Shown one piece after another: positions 9,470 to 18,343 of a stretch of DNA of 64,000 nucleotides. This DNA comes from Firmicutes bacterium TM09-10 (lineage in GTDB: Bacteria; Bacillota; Clostridia; Lachnospirales; Lachnospiraceae), in assembly GCA_003481005.1 (NCBI GenBank), contig QUKC01000007.1:83579-147578 (forward strand). Direction: 5' to 3'. Within the stretch, counting starts at the first letter, position 1; each line of letters begins with the position of its first letter. The notes under the pieces are model-generated. The model was not told the origin of the DNA. It searched no databases and saw nothing but the letters and a program-made list of their open reading frames with translations. Made by a program: the position numbers and the translations under genes.

Positions 9470-10615
9470 ATGATCAGAATTTTGCAGTCTGTGAGCAATA
9501 TGGATCGTGGCGGAATCGAGACGATGCTGATGAATTATTACCGGCATCTGGATCGGGATCAGTTCCAGTTTGATTTTCTGGTAAATAAAGAAAAACCGGG
9601 ATTTTTTGATGATGAGGTGCGTTCTCTGGGTGGTCGTATTTTTATGGGACCGGGACTGAGCCCCTTAAAGTATCCGGAATATCTGCGCTATATGAAGACA
9701 CTTCTTGACCGGGAAAAAGAAATTAAGGTGCTGCATGCCCATAACGAGGCGATGGAATTTTATGCGTTAGAGGGAGCAAAAAAGGCGGGATTTCCGGTTC
9801 GAATTGCCCATGCCCATAATACGCATCTGCCCCATGGACTGAAGCTGCCGGTCAAGTTGGTTTGTAAGGCCATGATTCCGGGAGCAGCGACGGATTATTT
9901 TGCATGCGGGAGAGAAGCCGGAATCTATTATTTCGGTGAAAAGCGATGGAATGAGAGCGGTGTGCTGATCCATAATGCCATCGATCTGGAGCGGTTTGGC
10001 TACCGCAGCGAGGTACGCACCAGACTTCGCCGGGAATATCAGCTGGAGGATAAGCTGGTGGTCGGTTCTGTGGCGCGGTTTATGGTACAGAAAAATCATA
10101 CCCGGATGCTGGAACAGTTTGCCTGTCTGAAAAAAATATATCCGAACAGCCATCTGCTGCTGGCAGGAGAAGGCGAGCTGCAGGCTGCCATGGAAGAAAA
10201 GGCAAAACGACTTGGAATTTATGACAGCGTTTCGTTTCTCGGCGTGCAAAAGGATACCTCGATCTGGTATCAGGCGATGGATGTTTTCCTGATGCCGTCT
10301 TTATTTGAGGGGCTGCCGGTTGTCGGAATCGAAGCGCAGGCATCCGGATTGCCGTGTGTGTTCTCGGATACGATTACGGATGAAATCATCCTTTCAGACA
10401 GGGCGGTTCGGCTGAGCCTGGAGCAGTCGGATGAGGTCTGGGCAAAGGAACTGATCAGGCTGGGAACGGCTGACAGGGACAGAGCAGAGGGACGCAGCGT
10501 TGTACGCAGCGCGGGCTACGATATTGTGGAAGAAACAAAGCGTCTGCAGGAAATTTATGTGAGCCTGATTGAGAAGCAGAGTGGGCATTCTATTGTCATG
10601 AATAAGGGCGAGTGA
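9470..10615 (+). CDS. Family 4 glycosyltransferase (GT-B fold)
   Basis: 381 residues from the ATG at 9470, which has GGAAAGG about eleven bases upstream. A longer frame to 9401 would run into the preceding gene. The start MIRILQSVSNMDRGGIETMLMNYYRHL is the standard GT4 N-terminus. The C-terminal donor site has VGSVARFMVQKNH, LLAGEGE and the EX7E-type VFLMPSLFEGLPVVGIEAQASGLP. It probably adds a sugar to the repeat unit. The last ten or so residues (GHSIVMNKGE) are encoded by half of a dispersed palindromic repeat and by the terminator stem, so the original C-terminus has probably been altered by repeat insertion. Confidence 0.87.
   Translation: MIRILQSVSNMDRGGIETMLMNYYRHLDRDQFQFDFLVNKEKPGFFDDEVRSLGGRIFMGPGLSPLKYPEYLRYMKTLLDREKEIKVLHAHNEAMEFYALEGAKKAGFPVRIAHAHNTHLPHGLKLPVKLVCKAMIPGAATDYFACGREAGIYYFGEKRWNESGVLIHNAIDLERFGYRSEVRTRLRREYQLEDKLVVGSVARFMVQKNHTRMLEQFACLKKIYPNSHLLLAGEGELQAAMEEKAKRLGIYDSVSFLGVQKDTSIWYQAMDVFLMPSLFEGLPVVGIEAQASGLPCVFSDTITDEIILSDRAVRLSLEQSDEVWAKELIRLGTADRDRAEGRSVVRSAGYDIVEETKRLQEIYVSLIEKQSGHSIVMNKGE
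10585..10605 (-). repeat. Half copy of the dispersed palindromic repeat
   Basis: GCATTCTATTGTCATGAATAA matches one arm and flank of the 43-bp repeat found at six other places, in the minus orientation. Here it lies inside the coding sequence of the glycosyltransferase. It abuts the terminator hairpin at 10607, the same arrangement as at the other copies. Confidence 0.75.
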
Positions 10616-10631
10616 AAAGTTTCACTCGCCT
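10607..10631. terminator. Bidirectional terminator shared by convergent genes
   Basis: GGCGAGTGAAA and TTTCACTCGCC form a perfect stem with a two-base loop, followed by TTTTCC on the plus strand. It covers the stop codons of both the plus-strand glycosyltransferase and the minus-strand acyltransferase, so the last codons of each gene are also the terminator. Confidence 0.8.
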
Positions 10632-11728
10632 TTTCCGATGCTCCGATAAATCCGTGCTGTGATCTCATCCACTTTTTCTTCTGCTTTTTTCCGAAAGACC
10701 ACCCGGTATATTTTCTGATACAGCGTATCGACAAGATACCCTGCACAGGTGATGCAAAGGGTTACGATAGCCAGGTAGCCAAGGGACGCAGTCAGGCTTC
10801 CAAAACGGGAAAGCGCAATTTTTTCCCAGAGAAATGCGCGGATAAAATCGCTGTCATGCAGCAAATATACGCCAAAAGAAAGCGGGGCGATCGCAAGGAT
10901 GATTTTTTTCGGGCGATTGCCCTGAATTTTGATATTCTGGAAGAACAAAAAGAAGCAAACGGATGCGAAAAACACGGTCGGAGACTGGTATCCGCCGAGT
11001 GTGTCGAGCATTCCTTCCAGTCCCATCCGTGCTTCGATCCCGGAGGCAGAGATTCGCACCAGAACAGAGAGCAGGGAAAAGACAACATAAAGGAGCAGAC
11101 AGAGGGCTGAGGACAGTCGGATCTGATATATGGAAATGTATGCGGCGGTAAAATAAAGAACGAAAAACCATACATAACTATAGCCGTTTTCCACCCGTGC
11201 CGTGTCGGACCAGAAGCAGATCGTTTGCCATAGGCTGAATAGGAGAAAGAGCAGGAGCAGCATAAAACGGTGCTGCGCCCTCGTGAGGAAAGCGATTATT
11301 TTATTTAACAGCGGGATCGCAAGATACAATATGAAATAGCAGGAGCAAAACCAGTATACACAGGAGGTGGTCGGAAAAACAGCACGCAGCAGAGTGCCTG
11401 CAGATAGAGAGGAAGAACCGGCAAACAGACCGATCACAAAGGTCAGCAGAGAATAAAACAGCACCTGTATTTCGATTCGAAACAGGCGGGATGCTTTAGT
11501 TTTGGACTGCCACATAAAATAGCCGGTCAGCATGACAAAGCAATTGGTAGAGACACGTCCGAGCATGAACAGGAGCCAGTAAATAAAATAGGGAAACGTT
11601 CCGGGAGCAGCGGTTGTTCCCAGACCGCCGTGACCGATCCCGTGCATGAGTACGATCATCATCATGGAAAGAATCCGCAGCAGTTCAAAGCCTGCATGGC
11701 GGGAGGAATGATCTGATTGCTGAGTCAT
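10622..11728 (-). CDS. Acyltransferase 3 family membrane protein
   Basis: 368 residues on the minus strand. The start FELLRILSMMMIVLMHGIGHGG carries the early conserved histidine of the acyltransferase-3 family, followed by about ten hydrophobic segments and a basic C-terminus. AAGGAGGG is eight bases before the ATG. It is probably an O-acyltransferase acting on the surface polymer. It converges on the main polysaccharide operon and is followed upstream (higher coordinates) by another minus-strand glycosyltransferase, so the two may form a small modification operon. A palindromic repeat lies in the gap between them. Confidence 0.84.
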   Translation of the reverse strand: MTQQSDHSSRHAGFELLRILSMMMIVLMHGIGHGGLGTTAAPGTFPYFIYWLLFMLGRVSTNCFVMLTGYFMWQSKTKASRLFRIEIQVLFYSLLTFVIGLFAGSSSLSAGTLLRAVFPTTSCVYWFCSCYFILYLAIPLLNKIIAFLTRAQHRFMLLLLFLLFSLWQTICFWSDTARVENGYSYVWFFVLYFTAAYISIYQIRLSSALCLLLYVVFSLLSVLVRISASGIEARMGLEGMLDTLGGYQSPTVFFASVCFFLFFQNIKIQGNRPKKIILAIAPLSFGVYLLHDSDFIRAFLWEKIALSRFGSLTASLGYLAIVTLCITCAGYLVDTLYQKIYRVVFRKKAEEKVDEITARIYRSIGKGE

Positions 11729-11753
11729 CGTAAAACCCTCCTTTTGGGTTTAA

Positions 11754-11796
11754 TTCATGACAATAGAATGCTCGCAGAGCGTGCATTCTATTGTTG
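11754..11796 (+). repeat. Dispersed palindromic repeat, copy 1
   Basis: CAATAGAATGC and GCATTCTATTG form perfect 11-base inverted arms around an 11-base centre. The left flank is TTCATGA, as in the other copies. It lies between the two minus-strand genes, directly after a short AAACCC/GGGTTT hairpin. Confidence 0.85.
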
Positions 11797-11798
11797 CG

Positions 11799-12824
11799 TT
11801 ACAGCAAAATCTTCGCCTGCTCCAGTGCCTTTGTCACAATCTGGTCAGGGCGCAGCCATGTATCGTAGTAAGCGCGGTTTCGTTGTCCCATCTGCAAAAT
11901 CTGCTCAGGATGTGCAAGCAGCGTCCTGATCTGTTCGATGCAGCCGTCTGCAGAGGTGTAGGTCAGGTAGTTTTCGCCTGCTTGAAACGGCCCCGGAACC
12001 TCATAACAAAGCGGCTCGGACACGATCGCTCTTCCTGCGGCGAGGTATTCTGCAATCTTCCATCCGGAAGACTGGTGCAGACCGGTGGAGGCAATGCAGA
12101 TTTCGGAATGCTTCATGCGATGCAGATAGATCCGTTTCCAGGTGGAGTGTTCGGAAAGAATCAGGTCAGGACACTGCGTTTGCGCAAACGGGCTGTCCTG
12201 AATGCCTCCGATAAACTGCTCCGGAAATGCGGCGCGCAGCTTTCGTACGAGCAGCATCCGCATTTCGTTGATTTCGCCCCACTGGCGGACGAGCTCCGAA
12301 TCCGTTTGAACAACTGGTTCTGCCGGGTCCCAGAGGCGAGTGATAAAAAGAATCCGGGGGCGGGCAGAAACGTGCGTCATCTTTGCTTCATAGTCGGAGA
12401 CGTAGCAGGTCACCCCTTTGATGCGTTTTTTCAAAAATCCGATTTTCGAAGTGGTACCAATCAGAGGGGAGCCGGGACAGAACACGTGATAGTTGAAGCC
12501 CAGCGGATGAATTTTTTCTGAAAATGCTCCGAAAACCTCACTGTTTTTAACAGATGAAAAAGACCGTTTAAAAACGATATCTGCGGAATGATACAACGGG
12601 AAAACTGTTTCCGGGCGGTTATACCAGTAGCCGTCCATCAGGTCAAACAGAATCCGGATCCCATTGACCTGGGCCTCCAGAAACGCTTCCTGATAAACAG
12701 GAGAGTCTTTGCGGCAGTCAAGGATGTCGAGAGTAAGCTTATTTTCCCGGGAAAGCATTTGGAAGCCGGTCAGGATCTGGCTGAGATGGTCTGCGCCAGA
12801 CAGCAGACGGACAGTAACCTTCAT
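11799..12824 (-). CDS. Glycosyltransferase, GT-B fold (GT4-like)
   Basis: 341 residues on the minus strand. The N-terminal half is poorly conserved. The C-terminal half has the donor-binding pattern of GT-B enzymes: a CIASTGLHQSSGWKIAEYLAAGRAIVSEPL stretch with the acidic/Glu motif, then an end-of-domain helix (LAHPEQILQMGQRNRAYYD). It probably decorates the same polysaccharide. The stop codon is three bases from the palindromic repeat. AT-rich DNA upstream of its start separates it from the ABC transporter promoter at 12949. Confidence 0.7.
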   Translation of the reverse strand: MKVTVRLLSGADHLSQILTGFQMLSRENKLTLDILDCRKDSPVYQEAFLEAQVNGIRILFDLMDGYWYNRPETVFPLYHSADIVFKRSFSSVKNSEVFGAFSEKIHPLGFNYHVFCPGSPLIGTTSKIGFLKKRIKGVTCYVSDYEAKMTHVSARPRILFITRLWDPAEPVVQTDSELVRQWGEINEMRMLLVRKLRAAFPEQFIGGIQDSPFAQTQCPDLILSEHSTWKRIYLHRMKHSEICIASTGLHQSSGWKIAEYLAAGRAIVSEPLCYEVPGPFQAGENYLTYTSADGCIEQIRTLLAHPEQILQMGQRNRAYYDTWLRPDQIVTKALEQAKILL

Positions 12825-12948
12825 AGATCAGATATCCTTTCGTAGTGGATTGTTTTACATAAAGTAATACTTGTTTTATAGTTTTACTGTAATCTTTTTC
12901 CATAAGGGTGTCAATGATTTTCACTTTTTAACGCACTGCAGTATCCGG

Positions 12949-12977
12949 TTGTTCTTCTTAGGTATGCATGGTATAAT
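12949..12977 (+). promoter_or_regulatory. Sigma-A-type promoter of the ABC importer operon
   Basis: TTGTTC (12949-12954), a 17-base spacer and TATAAT (12972-12977) precede the binding-protein gene by about 55 bases. No cobalamin riboswitch or clear Fur box was recognised between promoter and gene. Confidence 0.6.
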
Positions 12978-13032
12978 TACGCCGATCGGTCAGGCATAAA
13001 ACAATCATTTACAGGATAAAAAGGAAGAGGAT

Positions 13033-14652
13033 ATGCAGAAAAAATGGATCGCAGGAGGCTTGCTTGTGCTGGGGCTGTTGGGAGTGTGTGGCTGCAGCAG
13101 TCAGGCCTTCGTATCGGAGCAGCAGACGGAGACAGTACTTACGAAAGAAGAGACTGGCTGGAAATTTCAGGACGGTACGTATCAGATGGAGGTGGAGCTT
13201 TTGGGGGGAAGCGGCAGGGCATCTGTCACTTCTCCGGCAAAGGTGGAGATAAAGGACGGAAAAGCAGTGGCAACGCTGGAATGGAGCAGTCCCAATTATG
13301 ACTACATGGTGGTGGACGGAGAAAAATATCTTCCGGTCAATACAGAGGGAAATTCTGTGTTTCAAATTCCGGTGGAGGCATTCGACCAGGATATTGCCGT
13401 CATCGCAGATACAGTGGCGATGAGCACACCCCATGAAATCGAATACACGCTGAACTTTCATGCCGGGGAAAACGGTCAGAATGCAGCAAAAGCAGACACA
13501 ACCGGACAGGAAGATTCCGATGGTGCAGAAAAAGGGCAGCAGACAGCTGCAGTCGGAGGAAACCCTGCGAAGACAGCAGCCGCCCCTCTGACCTACGATC
13601 ACAGCATGGAGCTTTCCTATGCGGAAAATTTTGCAGTGGATTATTACGAGGGCGGTTATAAGCTTCTGACCACACGGCTAAATGGAGACCGGATTTTGAT
13701 CGTTCCAAAACATCAGCAAGCTCCAAAAGACGCAGAAGCATTGGTCAGCCCCTCTGCAGAGGGAGAGCCCGGAAAGCTGATCGTGCTGCAGGAGCCTGTG
13801 AAAAACCTGTATCTGGTGGCCTCCAGCGTAATGGATATGTTTGCGCAGTTAGACAGCATGGACGCGATTTCCATGTGCGGCTTAAAGGAAGAGGACTGGT
13901 ATATTCCGGCGGCAAAGCAGGCGATGAAGGAGGGCACTCTCCTTTATGCCGGAAAGTACAGTCAGCCGGATTATGAATTGCTCCTATCCCAAAACTGCAG
14001 CATGGCCATCGAAAATTCGATGATCTACCACACCCCGGAGGTGATGGAAAAGCTCGACGAATTCGGCATCCCAACGCTGGTGGAGTATTCCAGCTATGAG
14101 GAACATCCCCTCGGGCGCGTGGAATGGGTACGTTTTTTCGGCGCGCTGCTGGATCAGGAAGAAAAAGCAGATCAACTGTTTGAAAAACAAAAAGAAGCAT
14201 TAAAGCGCGTAGAAGCAGAAGAAAGCACAGGAAAAACCGTCGCTTTTTTCTATATCACTTCAAACGGACTGGTGCAGGTACGCCAGAGCACGGATTATAT
14301 CCCCAAAATGATCGAGCTTGCCGGTGGAAAGTATGTCTTTGAAAATTTGGGAGATCCGGACTCCCGCCGTTCAACGGTCAATCTGCAGCTGGAGGATTTT
14401 TATGATGGGGCGCAGGATGCAGACTTTTTAGTGTATAACACGACGATCGACAGGCAGGTACAGACCCTGGAGGATTTGTTGAAAAAGTGCAGTCTGTTAA
14501 AGGATTTTAAGGCAGTAAAAAATCATCAGGTCTGGTGTACGACAGAGGATATGTATCAGCAGTCCATGTCGGCCGGAAATCTGATCGAGGATTTTCACAG
14601 GATGCTGACGGACGATGACAAAGAGACCAGGTATTTGTACCGGTTAAAGTAG
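13033..14652 (+). CDS. Lipoprotein substrate-binding protein of a metal-chelate ABC importer
   Basis: 539 residues. The signal peptide ends in a lipobox-like VCGC, so Cys21 is the likely lipidated residue. Residues about 35-145 form a separate beta-rich domain (FQDGTYQMEVELLGGSGRAS, then AKVEIKDGKAVATLEWSS) that resembles NEAT-like modules. After a low-complexity linker, residues about 225-520 carry the BtuF/FecB-type periplasmic binding fold (LVASSVMDMFAQLDSMDAI, YAGKYSQPDYELLLSQNCSMAIEN). The two downstream genes encode a FecCD permease and an ATPase. The ligand could be heme, a siderophore or a corrinoid. The NEAT-like domain favours heme or iron, but that is inference from pattern only. 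Confidence 0.82.
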   Translation: MQKKWIAGGLLVLGLLGVCGCSSQAFVSEQQTETVLTKEETGWKFQDGTYQMEVELLGGSGRASVTSPAKVEIKDGKAVATLEWSSPNYDYMVVDGEKYLPVNTEGNSVFQIPVEAFDQDIAVIADTVAMSTPHEIEYTLNFHAGENGQNAAKADTTGQEDSDGAEKGQQTAAVGGNPAKTAAAPLTYDHSMELSYAENFAVDYYEGGYKLLTTRLNGDRILIVPKHQQAPKDAEALVSPSAEGEPGKLIVLQEPVKNLYLVASSVMDMFAQLDSMDAISMCGLKEEDWYIPAAKQAMKEGTLLYAGKYSQPDYELLLSQNCSMAIENSMIYHTPEVMEKLDEFGIPTLVEYSSYEEHPLGRVEWVRFFGALLDQEEKADQLFEKQKEALKRVEAEESTGKTVAFFYITSNGLVQVRQSTDYIPKMIELAGGKYVFENLGDPDSRRSTVNLQLEDFYDGAQDADFLVYNTTIDRQVQTLEDLLKKCSLLKDFKAVKNHQVWCTTEDMYQQSMSAGNLIEDFHRMLTDDDKETRYLYRLK

Positions 14653-14683
14653 TAAGGAAAGACAACAGAAGGGATAACACAGC

Positions 14684-15727
14684 ATGGAAAAAAACTCCGC
14701 AGACAGTGCAGTACGGAAAAAAAGAAGGATTCTGGCAGCGTTTTTGCTGCTGGCAGCAGCAATGGCGGCAGGCATATTGCTCAATATCTGTATCGGAAGC
14801 GTCTCGGTTTCCCTGTCCGAAATTCTAAAGATCCTGTCCGGTCAGCCAATGGGGGAAAAGCAGCAGACGATCATATTGCAGCTTCGCCTGCCCCGCACGA
14901 TCCTTGCAGCAGTATTAGGAGGTGCACTGGCGCTGTCCGGTTACCTTTTGCAGACCTTTTTCCATAATCCCATCGCCGGACCCTTTGTACTTGGAATCTC
15001 CTCCGGGGCAAAGATGGTGGTGGCACTCGTCATGGTTTTTTTTCTGGGCAGAGGCAGGATGGTGAATTCGGCAGGGATGATCGCTGCGGCATTTGCAGGG
15101 GCGATGCTTTCCATGGGCTTTGTCCTGTTGATGTCGAGGCGGATCAGGCGGATGTCCATGCTGGTGGTCAGCGGCGTGATGATCGGATATATCTGCTCGG
15201 CGGTGACGGAGCTGGTCGTGACGTTTGCGCAGGATGCGGACATTGTAAATCTTCATAATTGGTCTCTGGGCAGCTTTTCCGGAACGACCTGGAGCAGCGT
15301 CAGGGCGGCCTGCATCTGTGTGACGGTCATTTTTGTGCTGGTGTTTCTGATGTCGAAACCACTGTCCGCCTATCAGCTTGGCGAATCGTATGCGTTAAAT
15401 CTCGGTGTGAATGTGAGACTTTTACGAATTGGAATGGTCGTATTTTCAAGTATTCTGTCCGCGTGCGTTGTGGCCTTTGCCGGACCGATCTCCTTTGTCG
15501 GGATCGCAGTCCCGCAGCTGGTCAAAAAAATGCTGGGAACCGCAGAACCGATCTGGATGATCCCGGCCAGCTTTCTGGGGGGCAGCGTTTTTTGCCTGTT
15601 CTGTGATCTGCTGGCGCGGACGCTGTTTGCACCGACAGAGCTGAGTATCAGCACGGTGACGGCAGTGTTTGGTGCGCCGGTGGTTCTCTGGGTGATGGCT
15701 TACGGGAAAAAGGAGAGAGTGGACTGA
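14684..15727 (+). CDS. FecCD/BtuC-type ABC permease
   Basis: 347 residues with about ten membrane segments. Family markers include RLPRTILAAVLGGALALSGYLLQTFFHNPIAGP near the start and SACVVAFAGPISFVGIAVPQLVK near the end, both typical of the FecCD family. It forms the membrane channel of the importer and would work as a dimer, since only one permease gene is present. Its stop overlaps the ATG of the ATPase gene (TGATG), which suggests translational coupling. Confidence 0.93.
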   Translation: MEKNSADSAVRKKRRILAAFLLLAAAMAAGILLNICIGSVSVSLSEILKILSGQPMGEKQQTIILQLRLPRTILAAVLGGALALSGYLLQTFFHNPIAGPFVLGISSGAKMVVALVMVFFLGRGRMVNSAGMIAAAFAGAMLSMGFVLLMSRRIRRMSMLVVSGVMIGYICSAVTELVVTFAQDADIVNLHNWSLGSFSGTTWSSVRAACICVTVIFVLVFLMSKPLSAYQLGESYALNLGVNVRLLRIGMVVFSSILSACVVAFAGPISFVGIAVPQLVKKMLGTAEPIWMIPASFLGGSVFCLFCDLLARTLFAPTELSISTVTAVFGAPVVLWVMAYGKKERVD

Positions 15728-16839
15728 TGGCATATTATTTTCAGGCGAAACAGCTTTGTGTCGGATATCAGAACCAGCCGCTGATACAGAATATTGAGAT
15801 CGAATTAAAAAAAGGGGAAATCCTGACGCTGATCGGTCCAAACGGTGCCGGAAAATCCACCATTTTAAAAAGCATTGCGCGCCAGCTGGAGCTTTTGGGA
15901 GGCAGTGTCCTTTTGGAGGATAAAAATTTGCAGAGCCTTTCGGGACGTGAGCTGGCAAAAAAGATGGCGGTTGTCTTTACAAAACGGCCGCATACAGAGC
16001 TGATGACCTGTGAGGATGTGGTGGCAACCGGGCGTTACCCCTATACCGGGCGGTTCGGAGTTTTGTCCGCAAAGGATCATGAAGCCGTGCAGGAAGCAAT
16101 GGAAGCCGTGCATGTGCTGGAATTCAGGGATCGGGATTTTGCGAAGATCAGCGACGGACAAAGGCAGCGTATCCTGCTTGCCCGGGCGATCTGCCAGCAG
16201 CCGGAAATCCTGCTGTTGGATGAGCCGACCTCTTATCTGGATATAAAATATAAGCTGGAATTTCTTTCCGTGCTGCAGGAGCTTCAGAAAAAAAAGGGAC
16301 TGACAGTGATCCTGTCGCTGCATGAGCTGGAGCTTGCCGCACGGGTCTCTGACCGGATCCTGTGTGTGGATGGAGCCTTTGTGGAGCAGGTCGGAACGCC
16401 GGAGGAGGTTTTCCGGCCGGGACATCTTTCGAAACTGTTTCAGATCACCCAGGGGAGCTTTGAGGAAGAAAGCCAGGAAATGGAGCTGGCGGCAGTGAAG
16501 GGGACTCCGGAAATATTTGTGATCGCCGGGAATGGAAGCGGAAGAAATACGTTTCGGAGGCTGCAGCGGGAGGGGATTCCCTTTGCAGCAGGACTACTCT
16601 GGGAAAACGACCTGGATTATCCGGCGGCAAAGGCACTTTCCTCCCGGCTTTTCTCCGCACCGGCCTTTGAACCGGTTTCGGAGGAGCTTTTGGAGCAGGC
16701 GATGCGCTGCATGGACGGCTGCCGGAAGGTGATCTGCTGTCGGGAGTCCTTCGGAACCCTGGAGGATGCCCAAAAGAGGCTGTTGGCATATGCCAAAGCC
16801 AGAGGCTTGTCTGAACGGAATGCACAAAATTATGTTTAA
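15727..16839 (+). CDS. FecE-type ABC ATPase with C-terminal extension
   Basis: 370 residues. Walker A (GPNGAGKST, residues about 37-45), Q-loop region, signature ISDGQRQR in place of LSGGQ, Walker B (ILLLDEPTSYLD) and the switch His (LSLHELELA) are all present. FecE/BtuD proteins usually end near residue 255. Here about 115 extra residues follow, beginning around EIFVIAGNGSGRNTFRRL, a pattern reminiscent of a second small nucleotide-binding fold. It powers the importer encoded by the two upstream genes. The role of the extension is unknown. Confidence 0.9.
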   Translation: MAYYFQAKQLCVGYQNQPLIQNIEIELKKGEILTLIGPNGAGKSTILKSIARQLELLGGSVLLEDKNLQSLSGRELAKKMAVVFTKRPHTELMTCEDVVATGRYPYTGRFGVLSAKDHEAVQEAMEAVHVLEFRDRDFAKISDGQRQRILLARAICQQPEILLLDEPTSYLDIKYKLEFLSVLQELQKKKGLTVILSLHELELAARVSDRILCVDGAFVEQVGTPEEVFRPGHLSKLFQITQGSFEEESQEMELAAVKGTPEIFVIAGNGSGRNTFRRLQREGIPFAAGLLWENDLDYPAAKALSSRLFSAPAFEPVSEELLEQAMRCMDGCRKVICCRESFGTLEDAQKRLLAYAKARGLSERNAQNYV

Positions 16840-16968
16840 AATATATGGATTTTTGTAGAAAATTCTGATAGAATTATATCGATAATATTGTGAACTCGCA
16901 GTCAAATGCCGGTAAACCGTGTATGTTGTGAATAAGGGATCTGACTGCAAAAAAAGGAGGACTTACTT

Positions 16969-18294
16969 ATGGGATTGATAAAAGCGGCAATGGGCGCAGC
17001 TGGCAGTGTAATGGCGGATCAGTGGAAGGAGTATTTTTACTGTGAAGCCCTTCCGGTTGATGTTCTGGCGGTAAGAGGGCGCAAGAAGGTATCCGGCAGA
17101 TCAAGCAACAAGGGCGGTGATAATGTAATTTCCAACGGTTCCCTGATCGCGGTTGCAGACGGTCAGTGTATGCTGATCGTAGACCAGGGTAAGATCGTGG
17201 ATGTGTGCGCAGAACCGGGTGAATATACATATGATATGTCCACAGAACCGTCTGTTTTTACAGGAGGCTTAGGCGCTGGTATCAGTGCGGTGTTCAAAAA
17301 TATCGGCAAGCGTTTTACCTTCGGCGGCGAGACACCGAAAGAACAGAGAGTTTATTATTTCAATACAAAGGAAATTACCGGCAATAAATACGGGACTCCG
17401 TCTCCGGTTCCGTTCCGGGTGGTAGATGAACGGGCAGGCATCGATCTGGATATCGGTATCCGCTGCTTTGGAGCCTACAGCTACAGAATCACGAATCCGC
17501 TGCTGTTCTACACCAATGTCTGCGGTAATGTATCAGAGGATTATACCCGTGATAAGATTGATGATCAGTTAAAGTCAGAGCTGTTGACAGCACTGCAGCC
17601 CGCCTTTGCAAGGGTTGGGGAAACCGGTGTCCGTTATTCCGGTCTGACTGCCCATACAAAGGAGATCTCGAAAGCATTAAATGATGAGCTTTCTGCAGAA
17701 TGGAAGGATGTCCGCGGTCTGGAGATCGTTTCCTTTGGCGTATCTTCCGTCAAGGCAAGTGAAGAAGACGAGCAGATGATCAAAGAGATGCAGCGTGAAG
17801 CTGCATATATGGATCCGACCCGTGCAGCCGGCGCCCTGTCCCGTGCCCAGGCTCAGGCGATGACAGCAGCTGCTTCCAATACGTCAGCCGGTCCTGCAAT
17901 GGCATTTATGGGAATGGGCATGGCACAGCAGGCAGGCGGCATCAATGCGCAGAGCCTGTATGCGATGGGGCAGCAGCAACAGATGGCGGCACAGCAGGCA
18001 GCACCGAAGATGGAAGCTCCTGCAGGGGGCTGGAAATGCAGCTGCGGCGCAGTAAACACCGGAAAATTCTGTGCAGAATGCGGTCAGCCCAAGCCTGTTG
18101 ACGATACCTGGACCTGCAGCTGCGGTGCAGTCAACAAAGGCAGATTCTGTTCCGAATGCGGAAAGCCCAAACCGGCTGCAGTAAAACAGTATAAATGCAA
18201 CAAGTGCGGCTGGGTTCCGGAGGATCCCACCAATCCGCCGAAATTCTGCCCGGAGTGCGGAGACCCCTTTGATGCAGGAGATGTACAGAACTGA
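16969..18294 (+). CDS. SPFH-domain protein with C-terminal zinc ribbons (YdjI-like)
   Basis: 441 residues, preceded by AAGGAGG. Residues about 20-300 resemble the SPFH/'virion core' family to which Bacillus YdjI belongs. A methionine/glutamine-rich linker follows. The C-terminus contains three Cys-rich zinc ribbons: CSCGAVNTGKFCAECGQP, CSCGAVNKGRFCSECGKP, and CNKCGW with CPECGDP. The first two are near-duplicates. In Bacillus subtilis, YdjI helps tether PspA at the membrane together with YdjG and YdjH. The next two genes resemble those partners. No pspA is adjacent here. Confidence 0.8.
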   Translation: MGLIKAAMGAAGSVMADQWKEYFYCEALPVDVLAVRGRKKVSGRSSNKGGDNVISNGSLIAVADGQCMLIVDQGKIVDVCAEPGEYTYDMSTEPSVFTGGLGAGISAVFKNIGKRFTFGGETPKEQRVYYFNTKEITGNKYGTPSPVPFRVVDERAGIDLDIGIRCFGAYSYRITNPLLFYTNVCGNVSEDYTRDKIDDQLKSELLTALQPAFARVGETGVRYSGLTAHTKEISKALNDELSAEWKDVRGLEIVSFGVSSVKASEEDEQMIKEMQREAAYMDPTRAAGALSRAQAQAMTAAASNTSAGPAMAFMGMGMAQQAGGINAQSLYAMGQQQQMAAQQAAPKMEAPAGGWKCSCGAVNTGKFCAECGQPKPVDDTWTCSCGAVNKGRFCSECGKPKPAAVKQYKCNKCGWVPEDPTNPPKFCPECGDPFDAGDVQN

Positions 18295-18343
18295 TCCAAA
18301 GAGATACAGGGATGATTACGATTCTGAGAGGGGATGAGCTGTT

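Noticed and set aside
11757..12521. 254-codon plus-strand frame opposite the GT4-like gene
   Set aside because: It begins inside the palindromic repeat and lies wholly antisense to a recognisable glycosyltransferase.
12825..13032. Cobalamin riboswitch before the ABC importer
   Set aside because: No B12-box-like sequence (GCCACTG) and too little space for the full aptamer.
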